A DNA stretch of 64,000 bases from Sclerodactyla briareus. Lineage: Eukaryota; Echinodermata; Holothuroidea; Dendrochirotida; Sclerodactylidae. The stretch is from contig JAODTK010005914.1 in NCBI GenBank assembly GCA_026419785.1, forward strand, positions 62,001 through 126,000. Reading direction: 5' to 3'. Shown here piece by piece: positions 51,201 to 51,848 of this stretch; position 1 is the stretch's first letter, and the number at the start of each line of letters is the position of its first letter. Under the pieces are notes generated by a model that had not been told where the DNA came from, did not search any database, and worked only from the letters and a program-made list of their open reading frames with translations. The position numbers and the translations under genes were made by a program.

Positions 51201-51848
51201 GGTTGAACTCTTGGTTATTTTCTTTCTCAATTCCAGAATGAACAGGAAGCAACCAAGATATTTGAGAGAGGAGAGTCTTCATCTGAGATGAATGATTTTC
51301 CAGTGTTCCAGGCAGCTCTGGTAGCCATCGACTCCATCAGAGTGGGATGTGACCCTAACCTTCATCTTCATTCCAACCAGAGTGGAACAGATAGTGCACC
51401 GATCACAGCTTTAGGTCCTCTGAAAGATGAATGCACCCCCAATCAACGATTAGCGCCAGATCCATCCAGGGAACTTCATCTGGGAAACCCAGAAAGTCTG
51501 TGTGAGACTTCACTTAGTATGTCATCACAGACTATAGCTTCAGGGCAAGCTAGGGGAAACCCCATGCCAACTGGGGGAAACCCCATGCAAACTCTTTGTC
51601 TAGCTACAGGTTGTCATGACGACTGTGAATTATTTGCCCTAAGGGGTGGGAATATACGTAGAGGGCCACTCGGGGAGACTGCTCATAGACTGTATGATCA
51701 GCACTGCTCCAGACTGGAGGCCAGTGTACAGAGATGGCCAGCGTTTACATCAGAATCTGCATTCTTTGAGACAGATGAGTTTGAAGCCAACTGGGTAGGA
51801 CATGAACAGGTGCTTGGCTTGTGTAAGGCATCTAGCAGACCTGTGTAA
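244..51848 (+). CDS. THADA: THADA-like gene, whole visible locus (5' end outside window)
   Basis: Armadillo/HEAT-type protein of the DUF2428 (THADA/Trm732) family. Family members bind the Trm7/FTSJ1 methyltransferase for 2'-O-methylation of tRNA position 32; the fly protein is also reported to affect calcium-pump activity. More than 20 exons are listed separately. They follow the order of the vertebrate protein as I remember it: WHIRSKYG, LLCDS, TFDSNKD, SSSPEGF, LAYAGF, LCATRRSAG, ALNI, NSSTLL, FFSRFP, LYPS, LWLSFR, EVRSLAL, and an acidic C-terminal region before the stop at 51846-51848. Exon junctions keep frame where tested (32522/33517 gives VRTGYALNI; 33654/34354 gives WASSNSSTLL). The human protein is just under 2,000 residues, so N-terminal exons are missing to the left, and several internal exons were not found. 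Many exons contain one frame change, which I attribute to assembly errors; a decaying gene copy is the alternative. Introns are large and repeat-filled. Confidence 0.85.
610..1165 (+). mobile_element. tRNA-derived SINE, family A (copy 1)
   Basis: A B-box-like GCTCGAATCCCAGC lies at about 720-733, a tRNA T-arm signature of a SINE head. The 3' end, about 1038-1160, has the family tail: ATCTGAGCACTAATCGAG, GCCGGTGCTCATC, GGCTTCCTGAACCCGTAG, then a short TCAAA-type repeat. The same tail recurs at 17.2, 41.8 and 50.15 kb. The 5' boundary is approximate. Confidence 0.6.
1690..2025. repeat. Dispersed repeat, copy 1 (pair with 52.4 kb)
   Basis: This stretch matches 52410-52715 in the same orientation. 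Shared landmarks in order are TGTGTATTGTGCAA, ATCCCATCATG, ATGTCATACTTGCAC, TGTAGTGGGT, TGATGGTTAC and CATCATG near the end. Identity is moderate with small indels, so the copies are old. No coding capacity or terminal repeat is seen. Confidence 0.6.
2247..2338 (+). CDS. THADA: Probable THADA-like exon
   Basis: A strong acceptor (long pyrimidine tract ending CTCTTGCAG) and a donor GTCAGT flank 92 bp. One frame, after an early break, reads STSGLTVALLNKVLLGEEIG, a helical leucine-rich segment. The assignment rests on position between other THADA exons and on the splice sites. I cannot match it firmly to a vertebrate residue range. Confidence 0.45.
3207..3236. repeat. (AT)n microsatellite
   Basis: About 30 bp of alternating A and T ending in a short T run. 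A (GT)n run of similar length follows at about 3341-3363, inside the neighbouring TIR element. Confidence 0.9.
3291..3660 (+). mobile_element. TIR element of the 310-bp-unit family, single divergent unit
   Basis: The left end GATTCCATGACAAGC is followed by AATCATGACAGTATGTGTG. The right end is GAGTCAAGGAAT, followed by TGCTAAGCCTTTTG. These match the ends of the larger copies at 8.7, 10.7 and 14.8 kb (left GATTCCTTGACGAAGTC, right GTCAAGGAATCACTAA) and are inverted with respect to each other. The inside holds one diverged unit with the landmarks AAGCTCATA, TTTTGGGGTCA, AGGTCAAAAG, GTGTGTAGCTTT and GGAACCCTACTGTTTT. No coding capacity, so it is non-autonomous. Confidence 0.65.
4487..4657 (+). 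CDS. THADA: THADA-like exon (YIWKTESH...MD)
   Basis: Acceptor CTTCATACAG and donor GTAAGC bound 171 bp. One frame reads MTSASLSLYSSSVLLQW; towards the 3' end another reads ILPYIWKTESH, followed by a TATGGAT junction. Joined to the next exon this gives ..TMD|VIRYKCRSVFESLL, which resembles the vertebrate THADA pattern of YVW..WEHPLD followed by RH..K..F.NLL (from memory). A frame change inside the exon is needed. Confidence 0.7.
4658..6512. other. Intron, nothing recognised
   Basis: AT-rich intron sequence. I see no open frame with protein-like composition and no tandem array, tRNA-like head or inverted-repeat element. Confidence 0.6.
6513..6578 (+). CDS. THADA: THADA-like exon (VIRYKCRSVFESLLEIHSIF)
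   Basis: This 66-bp exon of exactly 22 codons lies between TTTGCAG and a GTAGGT donor. VIRYKCRSVFESLLEIHSIF fits the THADA segment that follows the YVW..W motif, where a basic stretch precedes F..LL..H. The frame is clean. A minisatellite begins about 110 bp downstream in the following intron. Confidence 0.75.
6695..7370. repeat. 27-bp minisatellite with tRNA D-arm-like unit
   Basis: About 24 tandem units near 27 bp. The consensus is TTGGATCAGTTGGTAGAG followed by CACCAGACC. A higher-order block of about 105-110 bp containing ACTTATCAGTATGTAGAGC is repeated three times (about 6826-7060). Because 27 is divisible by 3, the array is open in several frames on both strands; these are repeat artefacts and not genes. 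The unit resembles the A box/D arm of a tRNA (AGCTCAGTTGGTAGAGCAC), and the first unit starts TTCGCTCAGTCAATAGAGC. Confidence 0.9.
7668..7816 (+). CDS. THADA: THADA-like exon (WHIRSKYGLLAELVKYFRV)
   Basis: Acceptor ACTTCCAG and donor GTAAGT bound 149 bp. One frame reads EDPFLSDI, then a stop codon, then TGLVTYS WHIRSKYGLLAELVKYFRV DKILVLRPTI. Vertebrate THADA has a PFF..LL.L.WH.KGKY..L..LVE..GV..IL segment at the corresponding place (from memory), which makes this one of the firmest exon assignments. The in-frame TAA is either a sequence error or a real lesion. Confidence 0.85.
8733..9786 (+). mobile_element. TIR element of the 310-bp-unit family, 3 units
   Basis: The left end TGATTCCTCCTTGACGAAGTC and right end GAGTCCGAGGAATCACTAA are inverted copies of each other in their TGATTCCTTGAC core. 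Unit starts, recognised by GTGAACACGATAACT, lie at about 8820, 9133 and 9437, so the period is 305-313 bp. Units carry TTCCCCATGATGAGTACA, AACCCTATTGTTTTGG, AGGTCACCAGAGGTCA and ATGGGGAGTAC landmarks. The right end lies about 36 bp before a THADA exon. Confidence 0.8.
9823..9971 (+). CDS. THADA: THADA-like exon (KWIQPLV)
   Basis: The acceptor is TTTGTCTCCACAG. Candidate donors are at 9929 (GTGAAC), 9959 (GTATCT) and 9972 (GTAATT). One frame reads NELCQLYQQHYAEPNLQP; after a frame change another gives W..KWIQPLVIMQGEQRTGN. The pattern LL..M...HK..L followed by W...WV.PLL.. is found in vertebrate THADA directly after the WH..KY segment (from memory). The 3' end is uncertain. Confidence 0.65.
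10723..11351 (+). mobile_element. TIR element of the 310-bp-unit family, 2 units
   Basis: The left end GAGTCCTTGGATGAAGTCAG leads into CATGCAGTGGCTGTGTGTG. The right end is GTCAAGGAATCACTAAAGCC. Two diverged units start near 10797 (GCTTGTGGAGAGCATAACTT) and 11106 (GCTTGGTAACACAATTACTC). The AGGTCA-type segment is present (TCAGAGGTCATTAAAGGTCA). No coding capacity. Confidence 0.75.
11651..11899 (+). CDS. Possible THADA-like exon
   Basis: Acceptor TTCTCTGCACAG and donor GTGAGT bound 249 bp, a multiple of three, with an open frame throughout. The encoded sequence (VSVHQYHHVIDASILMFPYR, later NRPHICGGNCACLC) is not convincingly THADA, although other frames show LLPGV..FSP and a leucine-rich end. 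Its position between the KWIQPLV and LLCDS exons is right for THADA. It could instead be a chance open segment. Confidence 0.4.
12654..12900. mobile_element. MITE-like element with about 13-bp inverted ends
   Basis: AAAATGGGTCTATCGC near 12655 and GCCCATAGACCCATTTCG near 12885 form terminal inverted repeats with the core AAATGGGTCTAT. The interior carries CCCCACACCCCAATTTGAAGG. The reverse complement of that motif recurs in diverged form at 33.29 kb (CTCCAAATTTGGGGTGTGGG) and near 35.11 kb. No open frame of note. Target-site duplications are not evident. Confidence 0.5.
13276..13441 (+). CDS. THADA: THADA-like exon (LLCDSYTG ... LLKR)
   Basis: The exon starts after CTTATTTTCAG. The first frame reads LSADARSLLCDSYTGQQIVH then REDMDLLRSSFAFY; after a frame change ASQLAAARNRGLLFVALLKR follows, with a donor-like GTGGAA. 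Vertebrate THADA has VR.D.LGLLCES...TEIVS.EEM then NLNSQSPGVRQQICSLLKKL here (from memory), so both halves match. The frame change near 13379 is either a sequencing error or a lesion. Confidence 0.85.
14826..17825 (+). mobile_element. TIR element of the 310-bp-unit family, about 8 units, SINE inside
   Basis: The left end is TGATCCTTGACGAAGTC followed by CAGTCATGCCAG and a (GT)n run. The right end is GAGTCAAGGCTCACTAAACC. Unit starts, by the CTTGTGAACACGATAACTC motif, lie near 14931, 15245, 15561, 15882, 16192, 16498, 16804 and 17536, a period of about 306-321 bp. Each unit carries TACTTGGTATG, TTCCCCATGATGAGTACA, AACCCTATTGTTTTGG, AGGTCA clusters and ATGGGGAGTACAGG. A family A SINE interrupts it at about 16870-17337. 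Units differ from each other by many single-base length changes. Confidence 0.85.
16870..17337 (+). mobile_element. tRNA-derived SINE, family A (copy 2), inside the tandem array
   Basis: The head has an A-box-like AGTCGAGCGGTGTCAGTGCG and a near-perfect B box GGTCCCGGGTTCGAATTCC at about 16917. The tail has ATCATCTGAGAACTAG, GTCGCCGGTGCTCATC and GGCTTCCTGAACCCGTAG, as in copy 1. On the left the array stops in TTCCCCATG; on the right it resumes in the AGGTCAAAGTCTG segment. About 70 bp of a unit therefore seem lost at the insertion point. Confidence 0.75.
18187..18213. repeat. Poly(G) run of about 26 nt
   Basis: A near-uninterrupted G run followed by TTTGGGG. Shorter poly(C) runs occur at about 13540-13557, 14076-14088, 14141-14152 and 19330-19343. 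These are homopolymers likely to cause length errors in the assembly. Confidence 0.9.
18440..18540 (+). repeat. Fragment of a 310-bp-family unit
   Basis: CCTGTGAACACAATAAGG, GATGGATGGTCTGA and ATCATACTTGGGATAG align with the CTTGTGAACACGATAACTC, GATGGATGAAGCTC and ATACTTGGTATG landmarks of the array units. It is a short, diverged, isolated piece. Confidence 0.45.
18541..20308. other. Intron, nothing firmly recognised
   Basis: No array, SINE head or convincing exon was found. The vertebrate THADA segment between the LLCDS exon and the TFDSNKD exon (SLFEALFPG..., from memory) should be encoded somewhere between 13.4 and 20.3 kb, but I could not find it. Confidence 0.5.
20309..20458 (+). CDS. 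THADA: THADA-like exon (SDTFDSNKDHGLDL)
   Basis: Acceptor TTTCTTTCCCAG and donor GTAAGT bound 150 bp. The frame reads VKIVLFYNYESLWATRGCTI then FLQQLSDTFDSNKDHGLDL, then meets a stop just before the end. Vertebrate THADA has a LM.C...TFEDVK.LAFDLLMKL segment (from memory). The TF(D/E).NK..(A/G).DLL signature matches this well. The terminal stop probably reflects a one-base error, since the conserved DLL would follow in the next frame. Confidence 0.75.
20895..21030 (+). promoter_or_regulatory. Candidate nested promoter and ATG|GTAAGT first exon
   Basis: Two inverted CCAAT boxes (ATTGG at 20901 and 20922) and AATCAG at 20937 precede a TATA-like TTTAAATATTG at about 20957. About 65 bp further, GACATG at 21018-21023 is followed at once by the donor GTAAGT. 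A start codon placed just before a donor is common in ribosomal-protein-type genes. A CG-rich segment with an ATG-led short frame (MTMAESPGGRSFPGRGSDD) follows near 21139. No downstream exons were identified. Confidence 0.3.
21340..21985. repeat. About 41-bp minisatellite
   Basis: Roughly 14-15 diverged tandem units. The consensus is AATATTGTTCTGAAACC TCGCACAGACGTCAGCCTCAGAGA (split here for length), period about 41 bp with indels. The long open frames across it on both strands are repeat-derived. It lies in an intron of the THADA-like gene. Confidence 0.85.
22657..22978 (+). CDS. THADA: THADA-like exon (SVEEQISRGRSSLL ... EAAMSGPL)
   Basis: Acceptor GGTTATTCTAG and donor GTGAGT bound 322 bp. 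One frame contains RTCASVEEQISRGRSSLLRG, the next contains ALHCFEAAMSGPL. Vertebrate THADA has NLEEEVSQAENSLLQAAAAFPMYG at this place (from memory), so the two frames together cover the match across one frame change. The first third is poorly conserved. An antisense SINE starts at position +6 of the donor. Confidence 0.7.
22984..23338 (-). mobile_element. tRNA-derived SINE, family C (copy 1, near full length)
   Basis: On the minus strand the head reads CACAATTGGTGGAGCGTCTC (A box) and GGGAGACAGGGGTTCCGATT (B box), at about 23263-23335. The 3' end is a poly(A) seen as 11 T at 22984-22994. Body landmarks are TTCCGTGTACCTGGTGAAGG, ATTCGGCGACATGAGG and CTCGGCAAGTCATAAC. A truncated second copy lies at 31966. 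The poly(A) abuts the splice donor of the preceding THADA exon. Confidence 0.75.
24433..24504 (+). mobile_element. tRNA-like SINE head (family D)
   Basis: About 72 nt reads as a degenerate tRNA. CATAGCTCAATTGGTAGGGT is an A box/D arm and GGTTGCTCAAATCTGG is a B box, with GGCTTC/GGAGCC-like ends. It is followed by unrelated sequence without a clear tail, so only the head can be defended. It is too degenerate to be a working tRNA gene. Confidence 0.55.
24910..25044 (+). CDS. THADA: THADA-like exon (VASPTVCSSSPEGFLPE)
   Basis: Acceptor CTTTTTCAG and donor GTAAAA bound 135 bp. The frame reads WRYSSVVVSLCHEVPGVASP then TVCSSSPEGFLPENEK. Vertebrate THADA reads WRPVVEKLLLMSYRLSTVVS then PVIQSSSPEGLIPMDTD here (from memory). 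This is a clear match over about 35 residues in one frame and among the firmest anchors in the locus. Confidence 0.88.
25925..26100 (+). CDS. THADA: THADA-like exon (LVCC...RESMRSV)
   Basis: The acceptor is either ACAG at 25914 or TTTTCAG at 25924; the donor is GTAAGC. Overlapping frames give NDLVCCGR and LRESMRSVTDIGSPSYDL, then LPLEGEDLYMLLVIM. Vertebrate THADA has QMVLVCCWRSMKEVALLLG followed by LLTVEQVKEIGDYF (from memory). The VCC..(E)SM..V pattern and the position just before the LAYAGF exon support the call; frame changes are required. Confidence 0.6.
26225..26700 (-). repeat. Degenerate intronic repeat, family F (antisense copy)
   Basis: Roughly 120-bp units with TAATTTTGCATAATTTAACA, ACAACTTGGTAGATGTGATC and GCGTTAGCAAGATTAT. 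The reverse complement matches the 49.3-49.9 kb stretch (CACCAAGTTTTGTGAAAATC, TTAGGCAAATTAGG, ATCTTGCTAACGAGCC). No coding potential. Confidence 0.55.
26768..27135. repeat. Direct tandem duplication, about 183 bp, two copies
   Basis: TTAGAATAAAGCACTGAG at 26768 and TTAGAATAGCACTGAGG at 26951 start two copies. Both run through CAATTGTGCTGTT, CCCTCTCTTACCCAACCAAT, TTTTTGTTTCCTCTCTTCTT and ACAAATGTGGAG. Differences are mostly one-base length changes, which suggests a recent duplication with sequencing noise. Confidence 0.85.
28010..28280 (+). mobile_element. Possible non-LTR retrotransposon 3' tail
   Basis: A T-rich stretch ends in GGATAAATGAATTGAATTGAATTT, a short GAATT-type tail like those that end many invertebrate LINEs. 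The open frame across it (SFFFTYAFLLLCLIQ, then WFWGGAVDKLF) is hydrophobic and low-complexity and I do not regard it as a gene. No reverse-transcriptase motif is visible. Confidence 0.3.
28701..28885 (+). CDS. THADA: THADA-like exon (CIRLAYAGFEK)
   Basis: Acceptor TTTGCTATCAG and donor GTAAGA bound 185 bp with one clean frame. It encodes TQRTSGILQEFDSSSEILVS, then FLQLLRKSESKQTKGG and CIRLAYAGFEKTLVPHYG. Vertebrate THADA has a HLLQSRHRGAFELAYTGFVK segment (from memory), and the LAYAGF core is a family hallmark. No frame change is needed. Confidence 0.88.
29867..29999 (+). CDS. THADA: THADA-like exon (LCATRRSAGVPFAVQ)
   Basis: The acceptor is TATGTTTTAG and the donor is GTAAGT after CTGTACAG. 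Frames give LPKEW, GLEQILREVNWRY and, to the end, LCATRRSAGVPFAVQ. Vertebrate THADA reads LPEQWLWSVLEEIK then LCATRRSAGIPFYIQ (from memory); this is the strongest single match in the window. One or two frame changes occur upstream of the LCATRR block. Confidence 0.9.
31030..31200 (-). repeat. Family F repeat fragment
   Basis: TTAATTTGGGCATAATTTAT, AGCTGAAACTTGGTGAATG and AACCATCGTCCACACGAAC resemble the antisense unit at 26.2-26.7 kb and the sense unit at 49.5 kb. Roughly one unit is visible. Confidence 0.4.
31485..31962 (+). mobile_element. TIR element of the 310-bp-unit family, 2 units, right end lost
   Basis: The left end GATTCCTTGATGAAGTCAG leads into ATGCACTCATGACAGTGTG as in other copies. 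Two diverged units start near 31549 and 31799. The array breaks off in the AGGTCACCAGG segment, where the poly(T) of an antisense family C SINE begins, and no right terminal repeat follows. Confidence 0.7.
31966..32125 (-). mobile_element. Family C SINE, 5'-truncated copy
   Basis: About 21 T (a poly(A) on the minus strand) is followed by ATCACTTGCCGGACAAAGGA, TATCGCCGAATGTCG, CTCACCAGGTACACTGAACA and AGGCGATGCC. These match the 3' half of the copy at 22984-23338. The tRNA-like head is absent, as expected of incomplete reverse transcription. Confidence 0.7.
32429..32522 (+). CDS. THADA: THADA-like exon (acidic linker DDDSDSSVRTG)
   Basis: The donor GTAGGG is clear; the acceptor is probably GTTGGCACAG. 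The 3' half encodes HDDTDPDTSDDDSDSSVRTG, with an in-frame junction to the next exon giving SSVRTG|YALNIS. Vertebrate THADA has a short acidic stretch ending STVPQVHALNIL at this point (from memory). The acidic linker itself is poorly conserved, so the call relies on the junction. Confidence 0.6.
32815..33375. repeat. Dispersed noncoding repeat, family G (copy 1)
   Basis: It shares landmarks with 34720-35190 in the same orientation: ATCACATAGTCCCCTGT, ATCATGTACTTT, AGTTATAGATGGGATC, ACAAAATCCATTCA, then GGTGTGGGGGTTTGACAT and CTGTGCTAGTT. The GGTGTGGG block is also found, reversed, in the MITE-like element at 12.7 kb. Copies are clearly old. Confidence 0.5.
33517..33654 (+). CDS. THADA: THADA-like exon (YALNI ... 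WA)
   Basis: Acceptor TCTTTACAG and donor GTGAGT bound 138 bp. It begins YALNIS, has SVYRDSDWL in another frame and ends SGAVQASLHHQWA. Vertebrate THADA reads HALNILRALFRDTRLGE, then DGAKAAILGFTSPVWAVRNS (from memory). The splice to 34354 yields WASSNSSTLL, matching WAVRNSSTLL. At least two frame changes are needed inside the exon. Confidence 0.8.
33970..34160. repeat. 26-28-bp minisatellite with donor-like sequence
   Basis: About 7 units of TACCATCCAGGTATGTGATG CAGTATGG (split for length), with small indels. Several units contain CAG|GTATGT or a near variant, which matches a 5' splice-site consensus. It lies in the intron between the exons at 33654 and 34354. I see no derivation from either flanking exon. 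Confidence 0.85.
34354..34438 (+). CDS. THADA: THADA-like exon (SNSSTLL / FSAMVTRILV)
   Basis: Acceptor TACCTCCACAG and donor GTAAAT bound 85 bp. One frame gives SNSSTLL, the next FSAMVTRILVQQRE. Vertebrate THADA reads RNSSTLLFSALITRIFGVK (from memory), so the two halves abut exactly with one base missing between them. The final bases encode KDELREEL in a third frame. Confidence 0.85.
34720..35190. repeat. Dispersed noncoding repeat, family G (copy 2)
   Basis: See the copy at 32.8-33.4 kb. Landmarks here are AGAATCCCCTATGATACAAA, ACATGTACTTTTGAG, TATAGTTGGGATCTGAATA, ACCCACAAAATGG, GCAACATGCTAGATACC, GGGTGTGGGGTTTTGACAT and CGGTGCCAGTTT. Overall identity is low and indel-rich. Confidence 0.5.
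35191..36835. other. Intron, no gene assigned
   Basis: Two short plus-strand open frames (about 35777-36025 and 36253-36659) have acceptable composition (CFNDCGKSLVGRIILFEKKQ; RYSVLPYRAAWKTWKFLGVY). They match nothing I recognise and lack splice context tying them to THADA. Likely chance or old repeat. Confidence 0.45.
36836..36924 (+). CDS. THADA: THADA-like exon (VREFFSRFPTLLPFLTRK)
   Basis: Acceptor TTCCTTTCACAG and donor GTGAAT (after GTCAAG) bound 89 bp. The frame gives WAVREFFSRFPTLLPFLTRK then GSQESVQVK. Vertebrate THADA reads MTGREFFSRFPTLYPFLLKQ (from memory), a near-identical run of about 14 residues. One clean frame. Confidence 0.92.
36925..38012. other. Intron, nothing recognised
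   Basis: A purine-rich stretch at about 37080-37400 reads like old dispersed repeat (GGGAGAGCATCCCACAAATT), but I cannot assign a family. No exon or array was found. Confidence 0.5.
38013..38162 (+). CDS. THADA: THADA-like exon (SLADLIILSGIYTSS), first unit of an array
   Basis: The acceptor is CTTCCTGTCAG and the exon ends at TATCAG|GTGGAG. It encodes AIVGECPSPSQSLADLIILS then GIYTSSYQEDDT, with breaks after that. Vertebrate THADA has HPSMFLLLLVLERLYPSPM then DGTSSALSMAPFVPFIM (from memory). Downstream array units carry a better version: LYPSYQEDDT followed by SPSHTISVIVAPHYQ. The exon's 3' half plus donor is the repeated unit of the array to 39360. Confidence 0.6.
38030..39360 (+). repeat. 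Minisatellite of a THADA exon end plus splice donor, about 10 units
   Basis: Ten units of about 120-150 bp, counted by GGACGATACC or variants at about 38099, 38227, 38376, 38509, 38631, 38767, 38904, 39021, 39143 and 39270. Each holds CATATCAGGAGGACGATACC, AGCCACACCATTAGTGTCAT, AGTGGCCCCTCATTATCAG, then, in about half the units, an intact donor-like GTGAGT or GTAGT, then TTTAATACCTGACTAAACCC. The exon-like part encodes LYPSYQEDDT.. and SPSHTISVIVAPHYQ, matching THADA LYPSPMDGTSSALSMAPF (from memory). Several later units have lost the donor GT. Confidence 0.85.
39673..39815 (+). CDS. THADA: THADA-like exon (MHMAAESYQAIVPLNDVI)
   Basis: The acceptor is AAACATTTCAG. Frames give NVSALPVYQHAH, then THMHMAAESYQAIVPLNDVI and AVASLLSPVTSN. 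Vertebrate THADA reads HSPVYHSREMAARALVPFVM then IDHIPNTIRTLLSTLPS (from memory). The PVY, MAA..(A)(I/L)VP and LLS positions agree. The 3' boundary is uncertain because no good donor is seen. Confidence 0.65.
41226..41354 (+). CDS. THADA: THADA-like exon (...LRLWLSFR)
   Basis: Acceptor CGCCTGTTTCAG and donor GTAAGT bound 129 bp. The frame gives KKKWEAVVDVIEKFGLIEVV then AHYYPLRLWLSFR. The junction to 42711 reads LRLWLSFR|ENKCPTTKAA. Vertebrate THADA reads AKLWLAKRQNPCLVTRAVYI (from memory). The in-frame join is strong support. The exon's last 17 bp and its donor are tandemly repeated just downstream. Confidence 0.8.
41338..41603 (+). repeat. Minisatellite of a THADA exon end plus donor, 4 units
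   Basis: Units near 50-57 bp start at about 41338, 41394, 41495 and 41552. The consensus is CTATGGCTAGCTTCAGGTAA, GTGTAAAACC and AAGAACTATGCACTCTGA. Unit 1 is the real end of the exon at 41354 with its donor. Units 3 and 4 keep TTCAG|GTAAGT and CAAG|GTAACT. Unit 2 is swollen by about 40 nt of A-rich sequence before AAG|GTAACT. Confidence 0.8.
41700..41920 (+). mobile_element. Family A SINE, 3' portion
   Basis: ATCATCTGAACACTAATAGT, CGATAAGAGAAGGCAAG, TCTTGCTCATATGGGC and CCCATAGAATTCAAATCGATC match the tail of copies at 0.6-1.16 and 16.9-17.3 kb. The tRNA-like head was not found upstream. Confidence 0.5.
42711..43269 (+). CDS. THADA: THADA-like exon (KCPTTKAAYLEI ... FYEVRSLALTTLL)
   Basis: The acceptor is TTCTTCTTTGTAG and the donor probably GTAACA at 43270. 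It opens ENKCPTTKAAYLEIANKAIM, contains SSGLIKYLCRLSTLFRG in another frame and later SPFYEVRSLALTTLLNEAAV then ILDTEVLLEDLEPEEGEG. Vertebrate THADA has RQNPCLVTRAVYIDILF, VPGLPQYLQSLTRLA and SAFPEVRSLTLEALLEKF in this order (from memory). At least two frame changes are present. It is the longest internal exon. Confidence 0.85.
43444..43562 (+). CDS. THADA: THADA-like exon (SSEQLVARLLKLADSHQ)
   Basis: Acceptor CTTATGACAG and donor GTGAGG bound 119 bp. The 3' end encodes SSEQLVARLLKLADSHQ. Vertebrate THADA reads MGEKFLLLAMKENHPECFCK at this place (from memory), with a similar helix pattern. The upstream part (LVILSSRQLTQTG) is less clear. Confidence 0.6.
43563..45648. other. Intron, nothing assigned
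   Basis: Open frames at about 45161-45505 end in a poly(C) run and lack a THADA match. A GC-richer piece at 44820-45000 could be an old SINE, but neither box is convincing. No tandem array. Confidence 0.5.
45649..45705 (+). CDS. THADA: THADA-like exon (YLCFSDIFDWQISGKSAG)
   Basis: This 57-bp exon lies between TTTTCTCTTGCAG and a GTGAGG donor. It encodes QYLCFSDIFDWQISGKSAG. Vertebrate THADA has FCKILKILHCMDPGEWLPQT (from memory) between the exons flanking this one. The size and spacing fit and the sequence match is modest. Confidence 0.55.
45942..46092 (+). CDS. THADA: THADA-like exon (LSLGELMLLKMSQM / NEAQLTVCTALCDVF)
   Basis: The acceptor is TCTATTTTCAG and the donor GTGATT follows TGTTCCAG. 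The first frame gives DNCLATLSLVDLSLGELMLL then KMSQM; a second gives SNEAQLTVCTALCDVFVCNY. Vertebrate THADA reads HLTPKEFLIWTMDIASNERS then EIQSVALRLASKVI (from memory). The two halves line up in order across one frame change. Confidence 0.7.
46258..46536 (-). mobile_element. tRNA-derived SINE, family B (copy 1)
   Basis: On the minus strand, GAGGATTAGCTCAGTCGGTA then GAGCTCC and GCGAGTTTCGAGTCCGC form a D arm/A box and T arm/B box at about 46472-46533. The body then reads GGACTTTTCCGCAGTGCTGC, CACAAGGCTTGTCTCCTGAT, AGTGAGCACTGT and GGGGACACGATAAGTGACG. A second copy in opposite orientation lies at 54.98 kb. Confidence 0.75.
46537..47492. other. Intron, nothing recognised
   Basis: AT-rich DNA without a convincing exon, repeat array or mobile-element end. 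Confidence 0.5.
47493..47623 (+). CDS. THADA: Possible THADA-like exon (INLWRLFVKYYYTLHKDNV)
   Basis: Acceptor TCTCCTCGTCAG and donor GTATAT bound 131 bp. One frame gives HLYINLWRLFVKYYYTLHKD NVVKPGQ (split for length), another SETALIAGMPIPG. Vertebrate THADA has DTLALWKCVLTLLQSEEQAV then RDAATETV (from memory). The LW..F/V..L pattern is suggestive only; position and splice sites support it. Confidence 0.42.
47930..48155 (+). mobile_element. 3' end of a CR1/Jockey-type non-LTR retrotransposon
   Basis: A reverse-transcriptase C-terminal signature reads PALWNNIPVMIHESPTHEN (the usual form is LWN.LP..IR....F...LK..LF), stop near 48097. It is followed by GTAAAGTGCTTAGAATGCTG, AAGCGCTATATAAATGCTAG and a TTATTATTATTAT end, a typical LINE 3' terminus. 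Only the last part of the element is present. Confidence 0.65.
48221..48251. promoter_or_regulatory. 15-bp-arm palindrome resembling paired RFX X-boxes
   Basis: ATGGTTGCCATAGCA and its near-exact inverted copy TGCTATGGTAACCAT are separated by one base, with one mismatch. Each arm contains GTT(G/A)CCATAGCAA, close to the RFX X-box consensus GTNRCC-N-RGYAAC. It lies deep in an intron; function is unproven. Confidence 0.35.
48480..48800. other. Unassigned probable repeat
   Basis: Open on both strands over about 290 bp (48487-48787) with phrases such as AATTTAGAGGGCAAAAAATG and AATGTTGGGTTTTAGGGGGG that suggest an internal diverged direct repeat. No family assigned. Confidence 0.3.
49320..49960 (+). 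repeat. Degenerate intronic repeat, family F (sense copy)
   Basis: About four 110-130-bp units with AAACCATACCCACCAGGTTT, CATGAAAATCC, AATTTCGCATAAATTAGGCA and GACCATATTCACCAAGTTTT. It ends in AGAAAGTGTGACACACAC running into a (CA)n tract to about 49995. Antisense relatives lie at 26.2 and 31.0 kb. Confidence 0.65.
50100..50195 (+). mobile_element. Family A SINE tail
   Basis: AATGAGCCTCACTTGGCTTC followed by CTGATTCCCCAGAATTCAAATC matches the family A 3' end (GGCTTCCTGAACCCGTAGAA then TCAAATC). It ends about 30 bp before the THADA exon at 50225, inside the branch-point/acceptor region. Confidence 0.5.
50225..50394 (+). CDS. THADA: THADA-like exon (HAIQVAVGLFTQLVMEMDPS)
   Basis: Acceptor TTATTTTGACAG and donor GTAAGT bound 170 bp with one clean frame. 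It encodes HPSHAIQVAVGLFTQLVMEM, DPSAFLSELCSWSSQPLL and DDDEEESAARD. Vertebrate THADA has VDASIALALALAVLCDLLQQ, then LPILLGWLLGESDDL (from memory), the same leucine-rich helix followed by an acidic stretch. The junction to the last exon, RD|NEQEATKIFERGE, is in frame. Confidence 0.78.
51237..51848 (+). CDS. THADA: THADA-like terminal coding exon
   Basis: The acceptor is TCTCAATTCCAG; the frame is open for about 200 codons to TAA at 51846. It starts NEQEATKIFERGESSSEM, comparable with vertebrate DYLFEKAEVNFWAE (from memory). The rest (FPVFQAALVAIDSIRVGC; GNPMPTGGNPMQTLCL; FFETDEFEANWVGHEQVLGL) is not recognisably conserved, as expected of a divergent C-terminus. The GNPMPTG/GNPMQT pair is a short internal duplication. 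No frame change is seen. No strong AATAAA signal follows within 300 bp. Confidence 0.72.
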   Translation, partial: NEQEATKIFERGESSSEMNDFPVFQAALVAIDSIRVGCDPNLHLHSNQSGTDSAPITALGPLKDECTPNQRLAPDPSRELHLGNPESLCETSLSMSSQTIASGQARGNPMPTGGNPMQTLCLATGCHDDCELFALRGGNIRRGPLGETAHRLYDQHCSRLEASVQRWPAFTSESAFFETDEFEANWVGHEQVLGLCKASSRPV